A stretch of DNA of 55,264 nucleotides. It comes from Xenorhabdus indica. Its GTDB lineage: Bacteria > Pseudomonadota > Gammaproteobacteria > Enterobacterales > Enterobacteriaceae. Positions 26,328 through 35,013 of this stretch are shown in pieces. Position 1 is the stretch's first letter. Each line of letters starts with the position of its first letter. The DNA lies in assembly GCF_014467235.1 (NCBI RefSeq), contig NZ_NKHP01000026.1, positions 1 to 55,264 of the forward strand. The letters run 5' to 3'. Position numbers and translations under genes: made by a program. Below the pieces are notes generated by a model that was given only the letters and a program-made list of their open reading frames with translations, did no database searches and was not told the origin of the DNA.

Positions 26328-27317
26328 ATGACTATTTTTCCTTCTGCTATCCAGATCCGCAGCTATCAATCAGGTGACGGAAAACATATCAGCAAATTAT
26401 TCCGTGAAGTTTACGGTGATTCATACGTTTATCCTGATGTCTATCTGCCCAGATTGATAGATGACTATCAAACTACAGGAAGATGGTATTCAGCCTTGGC
26501 TTTTTATCAAGGACATCTGATTGGTCACGCGTCGCTTATTAAAGATGTTGTGCAGCAAAATCAGGCTGAATTAGCGTTGGTTGCTGTGTATCCGGGATTT
26601 CAAGGCAGAGGTATTGCTAAATCTTTGGGGCGCTATTTGTGCCACTATGCGAAAGAACAGCAGTATAGTTTGTTGACGATAAAACAAGTCTGTTCGCACC
26701 TGAAAAGCCAGTATTTAGCACAAAACCTCGGCTTTTGCTCGACAGCACTGATGCTGGACTATGTCGATTCGCCATTCGGGTTAGCAGAGCCTGAAAGTAT
26801 TGTACAAGGTATTTTGCCTCTTAAAGCATTTCCATTGCCTAAACTGAACTGGCCACATCCCTTGCGAGACTGGGCCGACCAGATAGGACAATACGTTGGC
26901 GAATCATCACCCGATGAACAACAAGGAGAGTACTCTCTTTTTAATTCTAATCTAGTTAACTCCAAGCTCATTAGTTCTAAAATCAGTGGACGACGTTTGG
27001 AGATCACATTGTATGAGGTTGATTCTGACTTCTTATCGGAAATCATAGATTACCCTGCCAACCAGTTAATCTATTTAAGACTTCCTGCGTGTGAAGAGGC
27101 ATTGAGGTTATATCCACAGTTAAAAAAAGGTGGATTTCGCTTCGCCGGGCTATGCCCTGATGTACATACAGGGTGGTTTCTGCTCTGGTTACGGGGTTAT
27201 CAATCAACATCGTATCAATTTTCTGACATCAGTACACAAAACCTCTACCAAATGGAATTGGAGAAAACTACGGAGCACTCATTCCTGCATCAGCTAAGTG
27301 AGTGCATACCAGGTTAG
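26328..27317 (+). CDS. GNAT-family N-acetyltransferase with C-terminal extension
   Basis: 329 residues from the ATG at 26328 (GAAGG 10 bases upstream); a TTG three codons earlier is less likely. Residues about 5-150 form a GNAT domain with the acetyl-CoA loop VYPGFQGRGIAKSLGRYL. It is followed by about 170 residues (LKAFPLPKLNWPHPLRDW...) without a recognised domain. Such enzymes acetylate amines. As the last gene of the LuxE/LuxC/ligase operon (12-base gap) it could acylate the amine end of the product or protect the cell. Its 3' end overlaps the opposing kinase gene by 4 bases. Confidence 0.78.
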   Translation: MTIFPSAIQIRSYQSGDGKHISKLFREVYGDSYVYPDVYLPRLIDDYQTTGRWYSALAFYQGHLIGHASLIKDVVQQNQAELALVAVYPGFQGRGIAKSLGRYLCHYAKEQQYSLLTIKQVCSHLKSQYLAQNLGFCSTALMLDYVDSPFGLAEPESIVQGILPLKAFPLPKLNWPHPLRDWADQIGQYVGESSPDEQQGEYSLFNSNLVNSKLISSKISGRRLEITLYEVDSDFLSEIIDYPANQLIYLRLPACEEALRLYPQLKKGGFRFAGLCPDVHTGWFLLWLRGYQSTSYQFSDISTQNLYQMELEKTTEHSFLHQLSECIPG

Positions 27318-28090
27318 AATAGTTCATCTAATTGCTCGAAGAACACGCGCTTGGCTGAGTTATCAAGACCGCCAAGCGTATCCAGAAATTCGCTAGCTGT
27401 ACTTATCGAAACCTCTTCACGTAAGTTGCGATGAATAAATGCAATATCCAGCCAGCGATCTGCCATTCCGCCTCGGCCAAGATCAAGGAAGTACAATTCG
27501 TCATGTGCATCAACGAAGATATTACAGTCACAAAGATCTCCATGGGAAAATACCTTTTCTTCACTCGGTAACGTAGCATGAAGACGTGCCAGTAAATCTT
27601 GTGGAGTCGCTATTCCCGGCCATTGCCCAAGGTCATATTCTTCAGCACACAAATTGTTATTCAGCAAATACTCCAGTTCCTGAAGACGAAAATTAACCCC
27701 GGAGTCAAATGGACAATTGATTATGGATACAGCCTGTATCTGACGAACAGCTTCACGAAACAGTTCCAGAACAGGTTGATGAGCATTTATCCGCGTGTAC
27801 AACGGCTCTCCGGGTATACAACGTGTGATCATAAACTCCCCTTCTGAATTCTCTGCAACACACACAACTTCCTGCACATTCAGGCGACCATTAAGCCAAT
27901 GCAGCACTGAAGCCTCCCGCATGACACTATAAGTCGTATTTGCATAAACGATGGGAGAATACTTGAGAAAAAAGCAATCGTTACCCTGAATAAAACTATA
28001 GACACTGCTTGGGGATTCACCGATTTCATCAGGGATTAAGGCAGCATTGCCGATAAAGCACTCAATACTTTGTGGTAACTTGGGTAGCAT
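27314..28090 (-). CDS. Aminoglycoside 3'-phosphotransferase-like kinase
   Basis: 258 residues, the size of APH(3') kanamycin kinases. The catalytic loop FSHGDLCDCNIF (about residues 182-193) matches APH(3') HGDLGDSNIF with its catalytic Asp. The metal-binding block FLDLGRGGMADRWLDIAF matches the GR-G-ADR--DIA signature of APH(3'). The nucleotide-binding lysine is in FFLKYSP. It phosphorylates a hydroxyl of a small molecule using ATP; aminoglycosides are the family's known substrates. It faces the LuxE/LuxC operon tail to tail. A Fur box lies 64 bases upstream but belongs primarily to the divergent ryhB. It may be a resistance gene or a tailoring kinase. Confidence 0.82.
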   Translation of the reverse strand: MLPKLPQSIECFIGNAALIPDEIGESPSSVYSFIQGNDCFFLKYSPIVYANTTYSVMREASVLHWLNGRLNVQEVVCVAENSEGEFMITRCIPGEPLYTRINAHQPVLELFREAVRQIQAVSIINCPFDSGVNFRLQELEYLLNNNLCAEEYDLGQWPGIATPQDLLARLHATLPSEEKVFSHGDLCDCNIFVDAHDELYFLDLGRGGMADRWLDIAFIHRNLREEVSISTASEFLDTLGGLDNSAKRVFFEQLDELF

Positions 28091-28153
28091 GTATTTTCCT
28101 TATTAAAATTGAAAAACGAAATTTGATTAAAAAAACGCTTTACAAACGATATT

Positions 28154-28172
28154 GAGAACGATTATCATTATT
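28154..28172. promoter_or_regulatory. Fur box of ryhB
   Basis: GAGAACGATTATCATTATT matches 15 of 19 bases of the Fur consensus (GATAATGATAATCATTATC). It lies just before the RyhB-like RNA, overlapping likely -10 sequences (TATCAT, TATTAT), so iron-loaded Fur would block its transcription. It is also 64 bases upstream of the divergent kinase gene. Confidence 0.85.
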
Positions 28173-28180
28173 ATTACTTT

Positions 28181-28278
28181 CAGTGCACCACCTTCAGGGT
28201 CATGTGAAAGTACGACATTGCTCACATTGCTTCCAGTGTTTACTTTTATAGCCAGCAACTTCATGCTGGCTTTTTTTT
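28181..28278 (+). ncRNA. ryhB: Iron-stress small RNA RyhB
   Basis: The core ACATTGCTCACATTGCTTCC (28215-28234) is identical to the conserved pairing region of E. coli RyhB. It is preceded by GAAAG-ACG and followed, after a U-rich Hfq-binding stretch, by the terminator AGCCAGCA-acttca-TGCTGGCT and eight T (28250-28278), again as in RyhB. A Fur box lies directly upstream. RyhB is made when iron is scarce and, with Hfq, represses mRNAs of iron-rich proteins. The 5' end (about 28175-28185) is estimated. In E. coli the gene lies elsewhere (near yhhX/yhhY). Confidence 0.95.
28250..28278 (+). terminator. Terminator of ryhB
   Basis: AGCCAGCA and TGCTGGCT arms around ACTTCA, then a run of T. It forms the 3' end of the RNA. 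Confidence 0.93.
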
Positions 28279-28287
28279 GTATATAAA

Positions 28288-28315
28288 AAACCCCGTTATT
28301 CTTTCAACGGGGTTT
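28288..28315. terminator. Hairpin AAACCCCGTT / AACGGGGTTT
   Basis: A 10-bp perfect stem with an 8-base loop and A/T flanks, directly after the ryhB terminator. A related sequence (AAACCCGTTTATTCTTTGAAAACGGGG) occurs at about 1995-2022, so this may be a repeated hairpin family of this genome. Confidence 0.65.
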
Positions 28316-28398
28316 ATCAGTAGTCTGAGTCTTACTAAACTGGCTATTGATTTTAAAGAGGCTTAAATACGATTTTGTCTTTATTCTCCGCCTCTTTT

Positions 28399-28503
28399 TT
28401 ATTTAGCGGCAATAAACTTTTGAATCATCTGAATCTTACCCTGACGGACAGCTTTGAAATCGATTTTATCTTTTTCATGCTTGTTTTTGCATTCGTATCG
28501 CAT
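28399..28503 (-). CDS. Possible small protein (34 aa)
   Basis: Minus-strand frame MRYECKNKHEKDK...IQKFIAAK with a GGAAG stretch 5 bases before the ATG at 28503; a longer form could start at 28521. The composition is lysine-rich, with a regular ending before the stop. Complementary AAAGAGGC/GCCTCTTT segments lie downstream. It is too short to assign and I do not recognise it. It may be a real small basic protein or a remnant. Confidence 0.35.
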   Translation of the reverse strand: MRYECKNKHEKDKIDFKAVRQGKIQMIQKFIAAK

Positions 28504-28562
28504 AACGGCTTCCACTAGCATTTTTTAACGGTATTATTTCGTTTAGTTATATCCTAATCTGA

Positions 28563-28582
28563 GGTGAGACCGCAGTCCCACC
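28563..28582 (-). terminator. Possible terminator of pckA
   Basis: On the minus strand GGTGGGAC-TGCG-GTCTCACC folds fully (one G-U), 28 bases after the pckA stop. No T-run follows, so this is weak. The fold is better on the minus than on the plus strand, supporting a role for pckA. Confidence 0.45.
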
Positions 28583-28609
28583 TTGTTTAATCCAGCTAAT
28601 CTGAGTCTC

Positions 28610-30229
28610 TTACAGCTTAGGCCCTGCGTTTACCAATGCTACACCAGCAGCGGTATCTGTATATTTGTCGAAGTTATCAATGAAACGCTGTGCCAAATCT
28701 TTGGCTTTCGCATCCCACTCAGATTTATCTGCATACGTGTTGCGTGGATCGAGGATACCCGTATCGACGCCCGATAATGTTGTTGGTACAGCCAAATCAA
28801 AAATCGGCAATTCAATGGTATCCGCATCTTCAATATTGCCATTTAAGATAGCGTCAATAATCGCTCGGGTATCTTTGATAGAGATTCGTTTGCCAGTGCC
28901 ATTCCAACCCGTATTAACTAAATAGGCTTTCGCCCCGGATGCCTGCATACGCTTGACCAGCACTTCTGCATACTGAGTCGGGTGTAATGACAGGAATGCC
29001 GCCCCAAAACATGCAGAGAAAGTTGGCGTTGGTTCTGTTACACCACGCTCTGTTCCTGCCAATTTTGCTGTAAAACCAGACAGGAAATGATATTGAGTCT
29101 GTTCTGGCGTCAGGCAGGACACAGGAGGCAGTACCCCGAAAGCATCAGCAGTCAGGAAAATGACTTTAGTTGCATGACCTGCTTTTGAGACAGGTTTAAC
29201 AATATTTTCGATATGGTAGATAGGATAAGAAACGCGAGTGTTTTCTGTTTTTGAACCATCATTGAAATCAACAGTGCCATCTGCCAGTACAGTGACGTTT
29301 TCCAGTAGAGCATCACGGCGAATAGCGTGATAAATATCGGGCTCAGCTTCTTTCGAAAGGTTGATGGTTTTTGCATAGCAACCACCTTCAAAGTTAAACA
29401 CGCCGTCGTCATCCCAGCCATGTTCATCATCACCGATCAATTTACGTTTCGGATCAGTAGAAAGCGTGGTTTTTCCCGTACCAGAAAGACCGAAGAAAAC
29501 AGCAACATCACCATCTTCACCCACATTGGCAGAACAGTGCATGGAAGCAATACCTTTCAGTGGCAACAGGTAGTTCATCATTGAGAACATCCCTTTTTTC
29601 ATTTCACCACCGTACCAAGTACCGCCGATCAGCTGCATCCGTTCTGTCAGGTTAAAAGCAACAAAGTTTTCAGAATTCAGTCCCTGCTCTTTCCATTGTG
29701 GGTTGGTACATTTCGCACCGTTCATCACAATAAAATCAGGGGCAAAATCAAAGAGCTCTTCATCAGATGGGCGAATAAACATGTTTTTGACAAAATGCGC
29801 CTGCCACGCTACTTCTGTGATGAAACGTACTTTCAGACGAGTATCCGCATTAGCCCCACAGAAAGCATCAACCACAAATAAACGTTTGCCTGAAAGCTGC
29901 TGAGTGACTAATCCTTTAAGATGAGACCAAGTTTCCTGGCTGAGCGGTTTATTATCGTTCTTACCTTTTCCCTGATCTGCCCACCATACCGTGTCGCGAG
30001 TCACCTCATCGCGCACAATATATTTGTCTTTAGGAGAACGCCCTGTGAAGATCCCGGTATCTACTGCGACAGCACCAAGATTGGTCAATGTGCCTTTCTC
30101 ATATCCTTGTAAAGAAGATTTCGTTTCTTCAGAGAATAACAATTCATAACTTGGGTTATAAATAACTTCGCTTACATCACGAATACCATAAACCATAAGT
30201 TCCTGCACAGTAATGCCTGTAACGCTCAT
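28610..30229 (-). CDS. pckA: Phosphoenolpyruvate carboxykinase (ATP)
   Basis: 539 residues, as in E. coli (540). It converts oxaloacetate and ATP to phosphoenolpyruvate and CO2, the first committed step of gluconeogenesis, in the cytoplasm. Visible features are [14 protein letters not shown], the P-loop [37 protein letters not shown] with metal and nucleotide ligands, and [20 protein letters not shown]. Its neighbours hslO, hslR and igaA are as in E. coli, where pckA ends the same cluster. The 208-base gap to hslO contains the hslO terminator and the pckA promoter. Confidence 0.97.
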   Translation of the reverse strand: MSVTGITVQELMVYGIRDVSEVIYNPSYELLFSEETKSSLQGYEKGTLTNLGAVAVDTGIFTGRSPKDKYIVRDEVTRDTVWWADQGKGKNDNKPLSQETWSHLKGLVTQQLSGKRLFVVDAFCGANADTRLKVRFITEVAWQAHFVKNMFIRPSDEELFDFAPDFIVMNGAKCTNPQWKEQGLNSENFVAFNLTERMQLIGGTWYGGEMKKGMFSMMNYLLPLKGIASMHCSANVGEDGDVAVFFGLSGTGKTTLSTDPKRKLIGDDEHGWDDDGVFNFEGGCYAKTINLSKEAEPDIYHAIRRDALLENVTVLADGTVDFNDGSKTENTRVSYPIYHIENIVKPVSKAGHATKVIFLTADAFGVLPPVSCLTPEQTQYHFLSGFTAKLAGTERGVTEPTPTFSACFGAAFLSLHPTQYAEVLVKRMQASGAKAYLVNTGWNGTGKRISIKDTRAIIDAILNGNIEDADTIELPIFDLAVPTTLSGVDTGILDPRNTYADKSEWDAKAKDLAQRFIDNFDKYTDTAAGVALVNAGPKL

Positions 30230-30390
30230 TTATTTATTGCTCCTGATCAGTTAGATTTAATCTCTATCTCTGCCAGAAATAATAAATAATTATGACTAAT
30301 TAACAGCGATTGTTATCAAAAAATTGAAATTATATTATTTTTTTAGGTTTATATGAGACATAGAACACGAAATAAAAATTTTTAAATAAT

Positions 30391-30416
30391 AAAAAGGGCG
30401 TATTTATACGCCCTCT
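30391..30416 (-). terminator. Terminator of hslR-hslO
   Basis: On the minus strand AGGGCGTATAAATACGCCCT followed by TTTT. A 7- to 9-bp GC-rich stem, 23 bases after the hslO stop. Confidence 0.88.
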
Positions 30417-30437
30417 AAAAATAAATCATAAATAGAG

Positions 30438-31310
30438 TTAATGTAACTGTTCTTTCTTCGCTATTTTAATTTCGTTAAGAGCTTTCTCATCAAAAATATA
30501 GTGCATACCACAGAATTCACATTCCATGTCAATTTTTCCATCTTGATGAAGAATATCTTGCAGATCCGCTTCCGGTAATGTTACCAGAGTATCAGCACAA
30601 CGTTGGTGAGAGCAGGTGCAACGGAACTCAACCTGCTGAGGTTCATACAGAGTGACATCTTCTTCATGGTAAAGACGATGCAGAATTTCTTTCACATCCA
30701 GCGTAAACAACTCTTCGCCTTTGATGGTCGCAGTCAGTTGAACCAGATGGTCAAGCATGTCATCACTGCCTGCCTGTGCACCCGGCAGGATTTGCAATAA
30801 CATGCCCCCAGCCGCCATTTTGTTATCCTGCATGCCAGTTCGGATAAACAAACGAGTCGGCAATTGTTCTGACTGTTTGAAGTAAGCATCCAAACATTCA
30901 GCCAGTGTCTCTCCTTCCAATGCGACTACACCTTGATAACGTTCACCTTCTGTTGGTGTAATGGTAATGACCATATAACCATTACCAACCATATCACGCA
31001 GACGACTTGCAGCATTGACATCACCATCAATGCGCGCAGTACCACGCATTTGCTGGCGGTTATTTCCATTAATGACCGCCAGCTTAACAGGCCCATCACC
31101 TTGAATTTGTACTGTGATATCCCCGTTGAATTTCAATGTGGCAGTCAACAGACTGGTGGCGACCAACAACTCACCCAACAATTGCTGTACAGGTTGGGGA
31201 AAATGGTGATTCTCCAGCATTCGCTGGTAAGTCTCGCTTACAGAAACAAGTTCCCCCCTGACAGAATGGCTTTCAAATAAAAAGCGGTGTAATTGGTCAT
31301 GCTTAATCAT
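30438..31310 (-). CDS. hslO: Redox-activated chaperone Hsp33
   Basis: 290 residues. The zinc redox switch is present as C-x-C ([10 protein letters not shown]) and C-x2-C ([10 protein letters not shown]) in the C-terminal part. Under oxidation these cysteines release zinc, the protein unfolds partly and becomes an ATP-independent holdase. The N-terminal substrate domain starts [13 protein letters not shown] as in E. coli. It lies 26 bases after hslR, consistent with the hslR-hslO operon. Confidence 0.97.
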   Translation of the reverse strand: MIKHDQLHRFLFESHSVRGELVSVSETYQRMLENHHFPQPVQQLLGELLVATSLLTATLKFNGDITVQIQGDGPVKLAVINGNNRQQMRGTARIDGDVNAASRLRDMVGNGYMVITITPTEGERYQGVVALEGETLAECLDAYFKQSEQLPTRLFIRTGMQDNKMAAGGMLLQILPGAQAGSDDMLDHLVQLTATIKGEELFTLDVKEILHRLYHEEDVTLYEPQQVEFRCTCSHQRCADTLVTLPEADLQDILHQDGKIDMECEFCGMHYIFDEKALNEIKIAKKEQLH

Positions 31311-31336
31311 AAATCTCTCTCATTTCACTGAGACGG

Positions 31337-31750
31337 TTATTCCGACTCATTAAATTTTGTGTTCTTGAATTTAATCAGGGTACGCCGTTCTTTCTTGTCT
31401 GGACGGCGATCAGGATGTGGCATCGTCAATGCATTCATTTTACGAGCCAAAGCCATCTTTTCCCGATTAATGATGCTTTCTTCTGTTTCCTGATAAAGCT
31501 GTTGAGCTTCTGTGGCACTGCGCCTTTGTCCGCTCAATGCCAAAACTGTCACTGTTTTCTCATCATTGCCCTGACGCAATTTAATTGCTGCGTTCAACTC
31601 AACCAGTTTACTCGGCTTACTCCGCTGCCCATTATAATGGACTTTTCCTCCATCAATCATTTCACGCGCGATGGAACGGGTCTTGTAAAAACGGGCAGCC
31701 CACAGCCACTTATCAAGGCGAACAGCGTGATCATTGTCTGAATTAGGCAT
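31337..31750 (-). CDS. hslR: Ribosome-associated heat-shock protein Hsp15
   Basis: 137 residues with an N-terminal S4 RNA-binding domain (VRLDKWLWAARFYKTRSIAREMIDGGKVHYNGQRSKPSK) and a basic C-terminal tail (RRPDKKERRTLIKFK). Hsp15 binds free 50S subunits carrying a nascent chain and helps recycle stalled ribosomes. First gene of the hslR-hslO pair. In E. coli yrfG lies between igaA and hslR; here only about 80 bases separate them from each other and yrfG is absent. Confidence 0.95.
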   Translation of the reverse strand: MPNSDNDHAVRLDKWLWAARFYKTRSIAREMIDGGKVHYNGQRSKPSKLVELNAAIKLRQGNDEKTVTVLALSGQRRSATEAQQLYQETEESIINREKMALARKMNALTMPHPDRRPDKKERRTLIKFKNTKFNESE

Positions 31751-31830
31751 GGTTGTTTCTCTCTGTTCTCTCTGATTAAAGCTTGCTGGCTAAAGACAAA
31801 TTTAGGGTAACATAGCCCGCGTGATTATCA

Positions 31831-33936
31831 CTAATTCATCGGCGGTTGTTTCAGATTGAAACAATTGTCATAGTACTGTCTGATCCGCACAAGACGCTGA
31901 CTGTTTTTTTGTTTTTTCTTAATAACCAATATGCTATTAACAATTAATGTCGCCATAATTACTGCCAAAAAGAGGCAACTTCCCAGATAACGAATCAACG
32001 TAATAGAATCAGGTTCACTATGTAACATGATATGACGAGTACCGTTTGCATCTTCAGATAACCCCGTCACAATACCTTCGGTTTCAAATGGTATATGTGT
32101 CAATATATTCGCCAGCCGTAGCAATTCTCCCCATTGTTGCAAAGCGGTGTACTCATAAAAAATGATCGGCGCAAGCGGATATTCAACCAGTGGGCGGTCT
32201 TCATCACTAATCAGCAAAACACCTCCCGGCGGAGGGCTGTTTATGAGAATACTCACTTTATCAATTTCCCGGTAAATAAATGAGGAAGTGGTGGCATCAA
32301 CAAGTTTTCCCAATGCATCAGCACTCACAGAGCGTAATAATACTTTGGTTCCATTCAATTTTCCTTTTTCTGCCCGATACAAAAGATCATCCCAATCTTT
32401 GCCATTACCCAGATTAATCAGAGCATTTTTTAGACGGTTGCAATCCATGTCCTTCTGACAAAGTGCCTGAGTATTCAAAATGATTTGAGAAAAATTATCG
32501 AGTAGTATCATTCCCGACTTAGCAATCACTTCATTCAGATTGGAATTAGATTTCCGGCTATTTTCCATTGGGCGTAGTTGCTCATTAACTGTTGTGAGCA
32601 ATGCTGATGCTTTATTAATAATTTCTGATTCCGGTCTGGGTAATGCGCTGCCATTATTCCAATAGACACCAAAACAGTTAAATGGAGCAAAAGAGAGTCC
32701 ATTCTGACCAGGAAAAGTATCCAGCATAGGTGGCATGTAACACATTCCTGTGCCTTTAACTCTCAGTACATCCCCTTCCCGAAGTGGCATATTTAGCAGT
32801 TCATTGACGCTGGTAATAACCTTGGTATTACTGCCGTGCAGCCATGCAAAACTCAACCGCATAGATAAACTGGCGGGTTGATAAAAATACAGTAATAACA
32901 TAGCTAAAACAGAAAATACCACCAACATCTGGTTCTTTCGATAACGTTGGTAGGGATAGTGTTTTTCCTCCTCATGCAACGAGAGATAACGCCCCTGTCG
33001 TACAACATGGCAACTGGAATACATATCCACATCAGTATTTTGATCAAGCTCATGAGCAAGGTATGGCTCCCAGTGAGCGGGATAAATCAGGTCAATTCCG
33101 CCCAATGAGATATTTTTTTTGTGTTCCGGCTCAAACTCACTGAAAACACCCCAGCGTTTCAATATCCCGCTAAAGCAATTTATATTCAACAAATTACGTG
33201 AAGATGGCCACCTGAAAAGTGGCCAAAAACTGGCAAGTATAAGCAGAATAGAAATCAACATTAGCCACGGCAATAAAGGTATAGGCACAAAAAGAGCCAG
33301 AAACCATAAGGAAAGCCCCATGCACATCAGAACGCCTTCCTGGATACCTGTTGAGTGGCGCAGACGATACTCTTCCGGCGTTTCCTTTCGCACATACAGC
33401 AAATTGGCATTCGAATTACCGTTCTTCTGAATTGAAGCGTGTTCCGTTTTCTTAAAATTTGGGGTATTCAGATTCTGCTGATAATCTGTCAGACAATGAC
33501 CATTCACTGTAATAACGAGCGGTATCGAAGAAGTTTGAACAATGTCTACCGTATTCCGCTGATTAACAAACGGCTCAAGCATTGCAGGAAAATGTATTTC
33601 CGTTTCATCAACATAATAGCGCCAATGCTGCGCTTCTTCTGAAGCAGCGGAAAAACGGGTTATGGTATGGCTAATGGTATAAACCGTATCATTTCTGACC
33701 GGCAACGCCGGACAGCCGGACATATAGCTCCTGTCTGATTTCATTTTGGGCAGGATATTTTTCAGATAAGACTCAATAGCTTGAGATTCATCCGCACTTA
33801 GCTTGCGGCTAGCTGCTTTAGCCATCAATGACAAGTAACGCGCGTTATCAGAACGCCTCCATCTGAAAGTCAGAAAGGAAGCCATTATAGTCAGGCTAAC
33901 GATAAAAATAGCCAATATAATGACTAGTGAGCTCAT
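31831..33936 (-). CDS. igaA: IgaA (YrfF/UmoB family) inhibitor of the Rcs pathway
   Basis: 701 residues from the ATG at 33936, which has GGAG 6 bases upstream; the frame extends 13 codons further without such a site. It is an inner-membrane protein with one N-terminal helix, a pair of helices at about 200-245, one at about 350 and one near the C-terminus (about 640-660), around large cytoplasmic and periplasmic parts. Blocks shared with E. coli YrfF include RKETPEEYRLR, ISLGGIDLIYPAHWEPYLA, LRVKGTGMCYMPP, KSGMILLDNFSQIIL and NLGNGKDWDDL. IgaA restrains RcsD/RcsC phosphorelay activity and is essential where Rcs is intact. Confidence 0.93.
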   Translation of the reverse strand: MSSLVIILAIFIVSLTIMASFLTFRWRRSDNARYLSLMAKAASRKLSADESQAIESYLKNILPKMKSDRSYMSGCPALPVRNDTVYTISHTITRFSAASEEAQHWRYYVDETEIHFPAMLEPFVNQRNTVDIVQTSSIPLVITVNGHCLTDYQQNLNTPNFKKTEHASIQKNGNSNANLLYVRKETPEEYRLRHSTGIQEGVLMCMGLSLWFLALFVPIPLLPWLMLISILLILASFWPLFRWPSSRNLLNINCFSGILKRWGVFSEFEPEHKKNISLGGIDLIYPAHWEPYLAHELDQNTDVDMYSSCHVVRQGRYLSLHEEEKHYPYQRYRKNQMLVVFSVLAMLLLYFYQPASLSMRLSFAWLHGSNTKVITSVNELLNMPLREGDVLRVKGTGMCYMPPMLDTFPGQNGLSFAPFNCFGVYWNNGSALPRPESEIINKASALLTTVNEQLRPMENSRKSNSNLNEVIAKSGMILLDNFSQIILNTQALCQKDMDCNRLKNALINLGNGKDWDDLLYRAEKGKLNGTKVLLRSVSADALGKLVDATTSSFIYREIDKVSILINSPPPGGVLLISDEDRPLVEYPLAPIIFYEYTALQQWGELLRLANILTHIPFETEGIVTGLSEDANGTRHIMLHSEPDSITLIRYLGSCLFLAVIMATLIVNSILVIKKKQKNSQRLVRIRQYYDNCFNLKQPPMN

Positions 33937-34291
33937 TTTTTCTCCACGCCCATAAAGCAATACAGAGGCTGACAAAATAACAATCTAAAGAATTACTCAG
34001 AATCAGGTTATTCCTATTCTCGCTTCCTATTTTTAATTTTATTTACAAAATGTTATATAAATTTTCTCACACCCGCTCGTAAAAAGAAGTTTTTTTGTGC
34101 AAGAGTAAGATAGTAACAAAAATACATACAAGCGATAATCGCTATCATTTACTGGCATAATCGGCCATATTAAAGCAGAGTTTGGATTCACATCCAATGT
34201 CACTACAAAAATTGTATTTCCCAAGCGCCATGAGCTGATTGGATGGATTATTTTTCAATTGACTAATGCGCAATAACCGCCAGGGGCAAGC
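33937..34291. other. igaA-nudE divergent region
   Basis: 355 AT-rich bases with the divergent promoters. A Fur-like stretch lies at 34134-34152. AGGGG at about 34282 is the nudE ribosome site. Nothing else stands out. Confidence 0.4.
34134..34152. promoter_or_regulatory. Weak Fur-box-like sequence
   Basis: GATAATCGCTATCATTTAC matches 13 of 19 positions of the Fur consensus, between divergent igaA and nudE. It may be chance in AT-rich DNA. Confidence 0.25.
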
Positions 34292-34843
34292 ATGATTGAT
34301 CTGAAAAAGCCTAAGATATTGAATATAAGTGATATTGCCCATTCTCGTCTATTCAACATCCAGTCCGTTGATCTTGAATTCAGTAATGGTGCCAGACGTA
34401 TTTATGAGCGCATGAAGCCGGCTAATCATGAAGCAGTCCTCATCATTCCGGTGATTGGTGATGAGTTACTTCTGATACGTGAGTACGCCGTTGGTATTGA
34501 GCAATATGAGTTAGGTTTTCCTAAGGGAGCGATTGATGCGGGGGAAAGTATCCTTGAAGCCGCCAACCGTGAATTAAAGGAAGAAGTAGGATTAGGAGCA
34601 AAAAAGCTTGAACTACTGACAAAACTGACGATGGCTCCCTCTTATTTTTCCAGCAAAATGAACATTGTCATTGCGCAAGATCTCTATCCCGAAAATCTGG
34701 AAGGAGATGAACCGGAACCTCTGGTGCAGGTTTGCTGGCCAATAACAGATATGATGTCACTATTGGAACATCCCGATTTTAACGAAGCCAGAAACATCAG
34801 CGCCTTATTTTTTGCACAACGATATCTGAATGAAAAACGCTAG
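34292..34843 (+). CDS. nudE: ADP-compounds Nudix hydrolase
   Basis: 183 residues, as E. coli NudE. It hydrolyses ADP-ribose, NADH and diadenosine polyphosphates to AMP and a second product. The Nudix box is GAIDAGESILEAANRELKEEVGLG (about residues 76-99), complete with the REL-EE-G catalytic core. The segment TMAPSYFSSKMNIVIAQDLYPE is the NudE-specific region. Divergent from igaA and convergent with mrcA, as in E. coli. Confidence 0.96.
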   Translation: MIDLKKPKILNISDIAHSRLFNIQSVDLEFSNGARRIYERMKPANHEAVLIIPVIGDELLLIREYAVGIEQYELGFPKGAIDAGESILEAANRELKEEVGLGAKKLELLTKLTMAPSYFSSKMNIVIAQDLYPENLEGDEPEPLVQVCWPITDMMSLLEHPDFNEARNISALFFAQRYLNEKR

Positions 34844-34881
34844 GACTACGCTTACAGCAGGTATGTAGCAAGATGATGAAA

Positions 34882-34911
34882 GGGCATTAAAGATCATGAT
34901 CTTTAATGCCC
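34882..34911. terminator. 30-bp palindromic terminator between nudE and mrcA
   Basis: GGGCATTAAAGATCA and its exact inverse form a 15-bp perfect stem between the nudE and mrcA stops, followed by ATTTCTT. It can serve both convergent genes. Confidence 0.8.
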
Positions 34912-35013
34912 ATTTCTTATGACTATATAAAATTAATTAAACACCATTACCCAATATACATTAGAAAAATCTTTAACTTTATTTACTACCTAAGTGCTGG
35001 TATTTAAAAACAA

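Noticed and set aside
34134..34152. Fur regulation of igaA/nudE
   Set aside because: Only 13 of 19 matches in AT-rich DNA; listed as a weak site, not raised to a finding.
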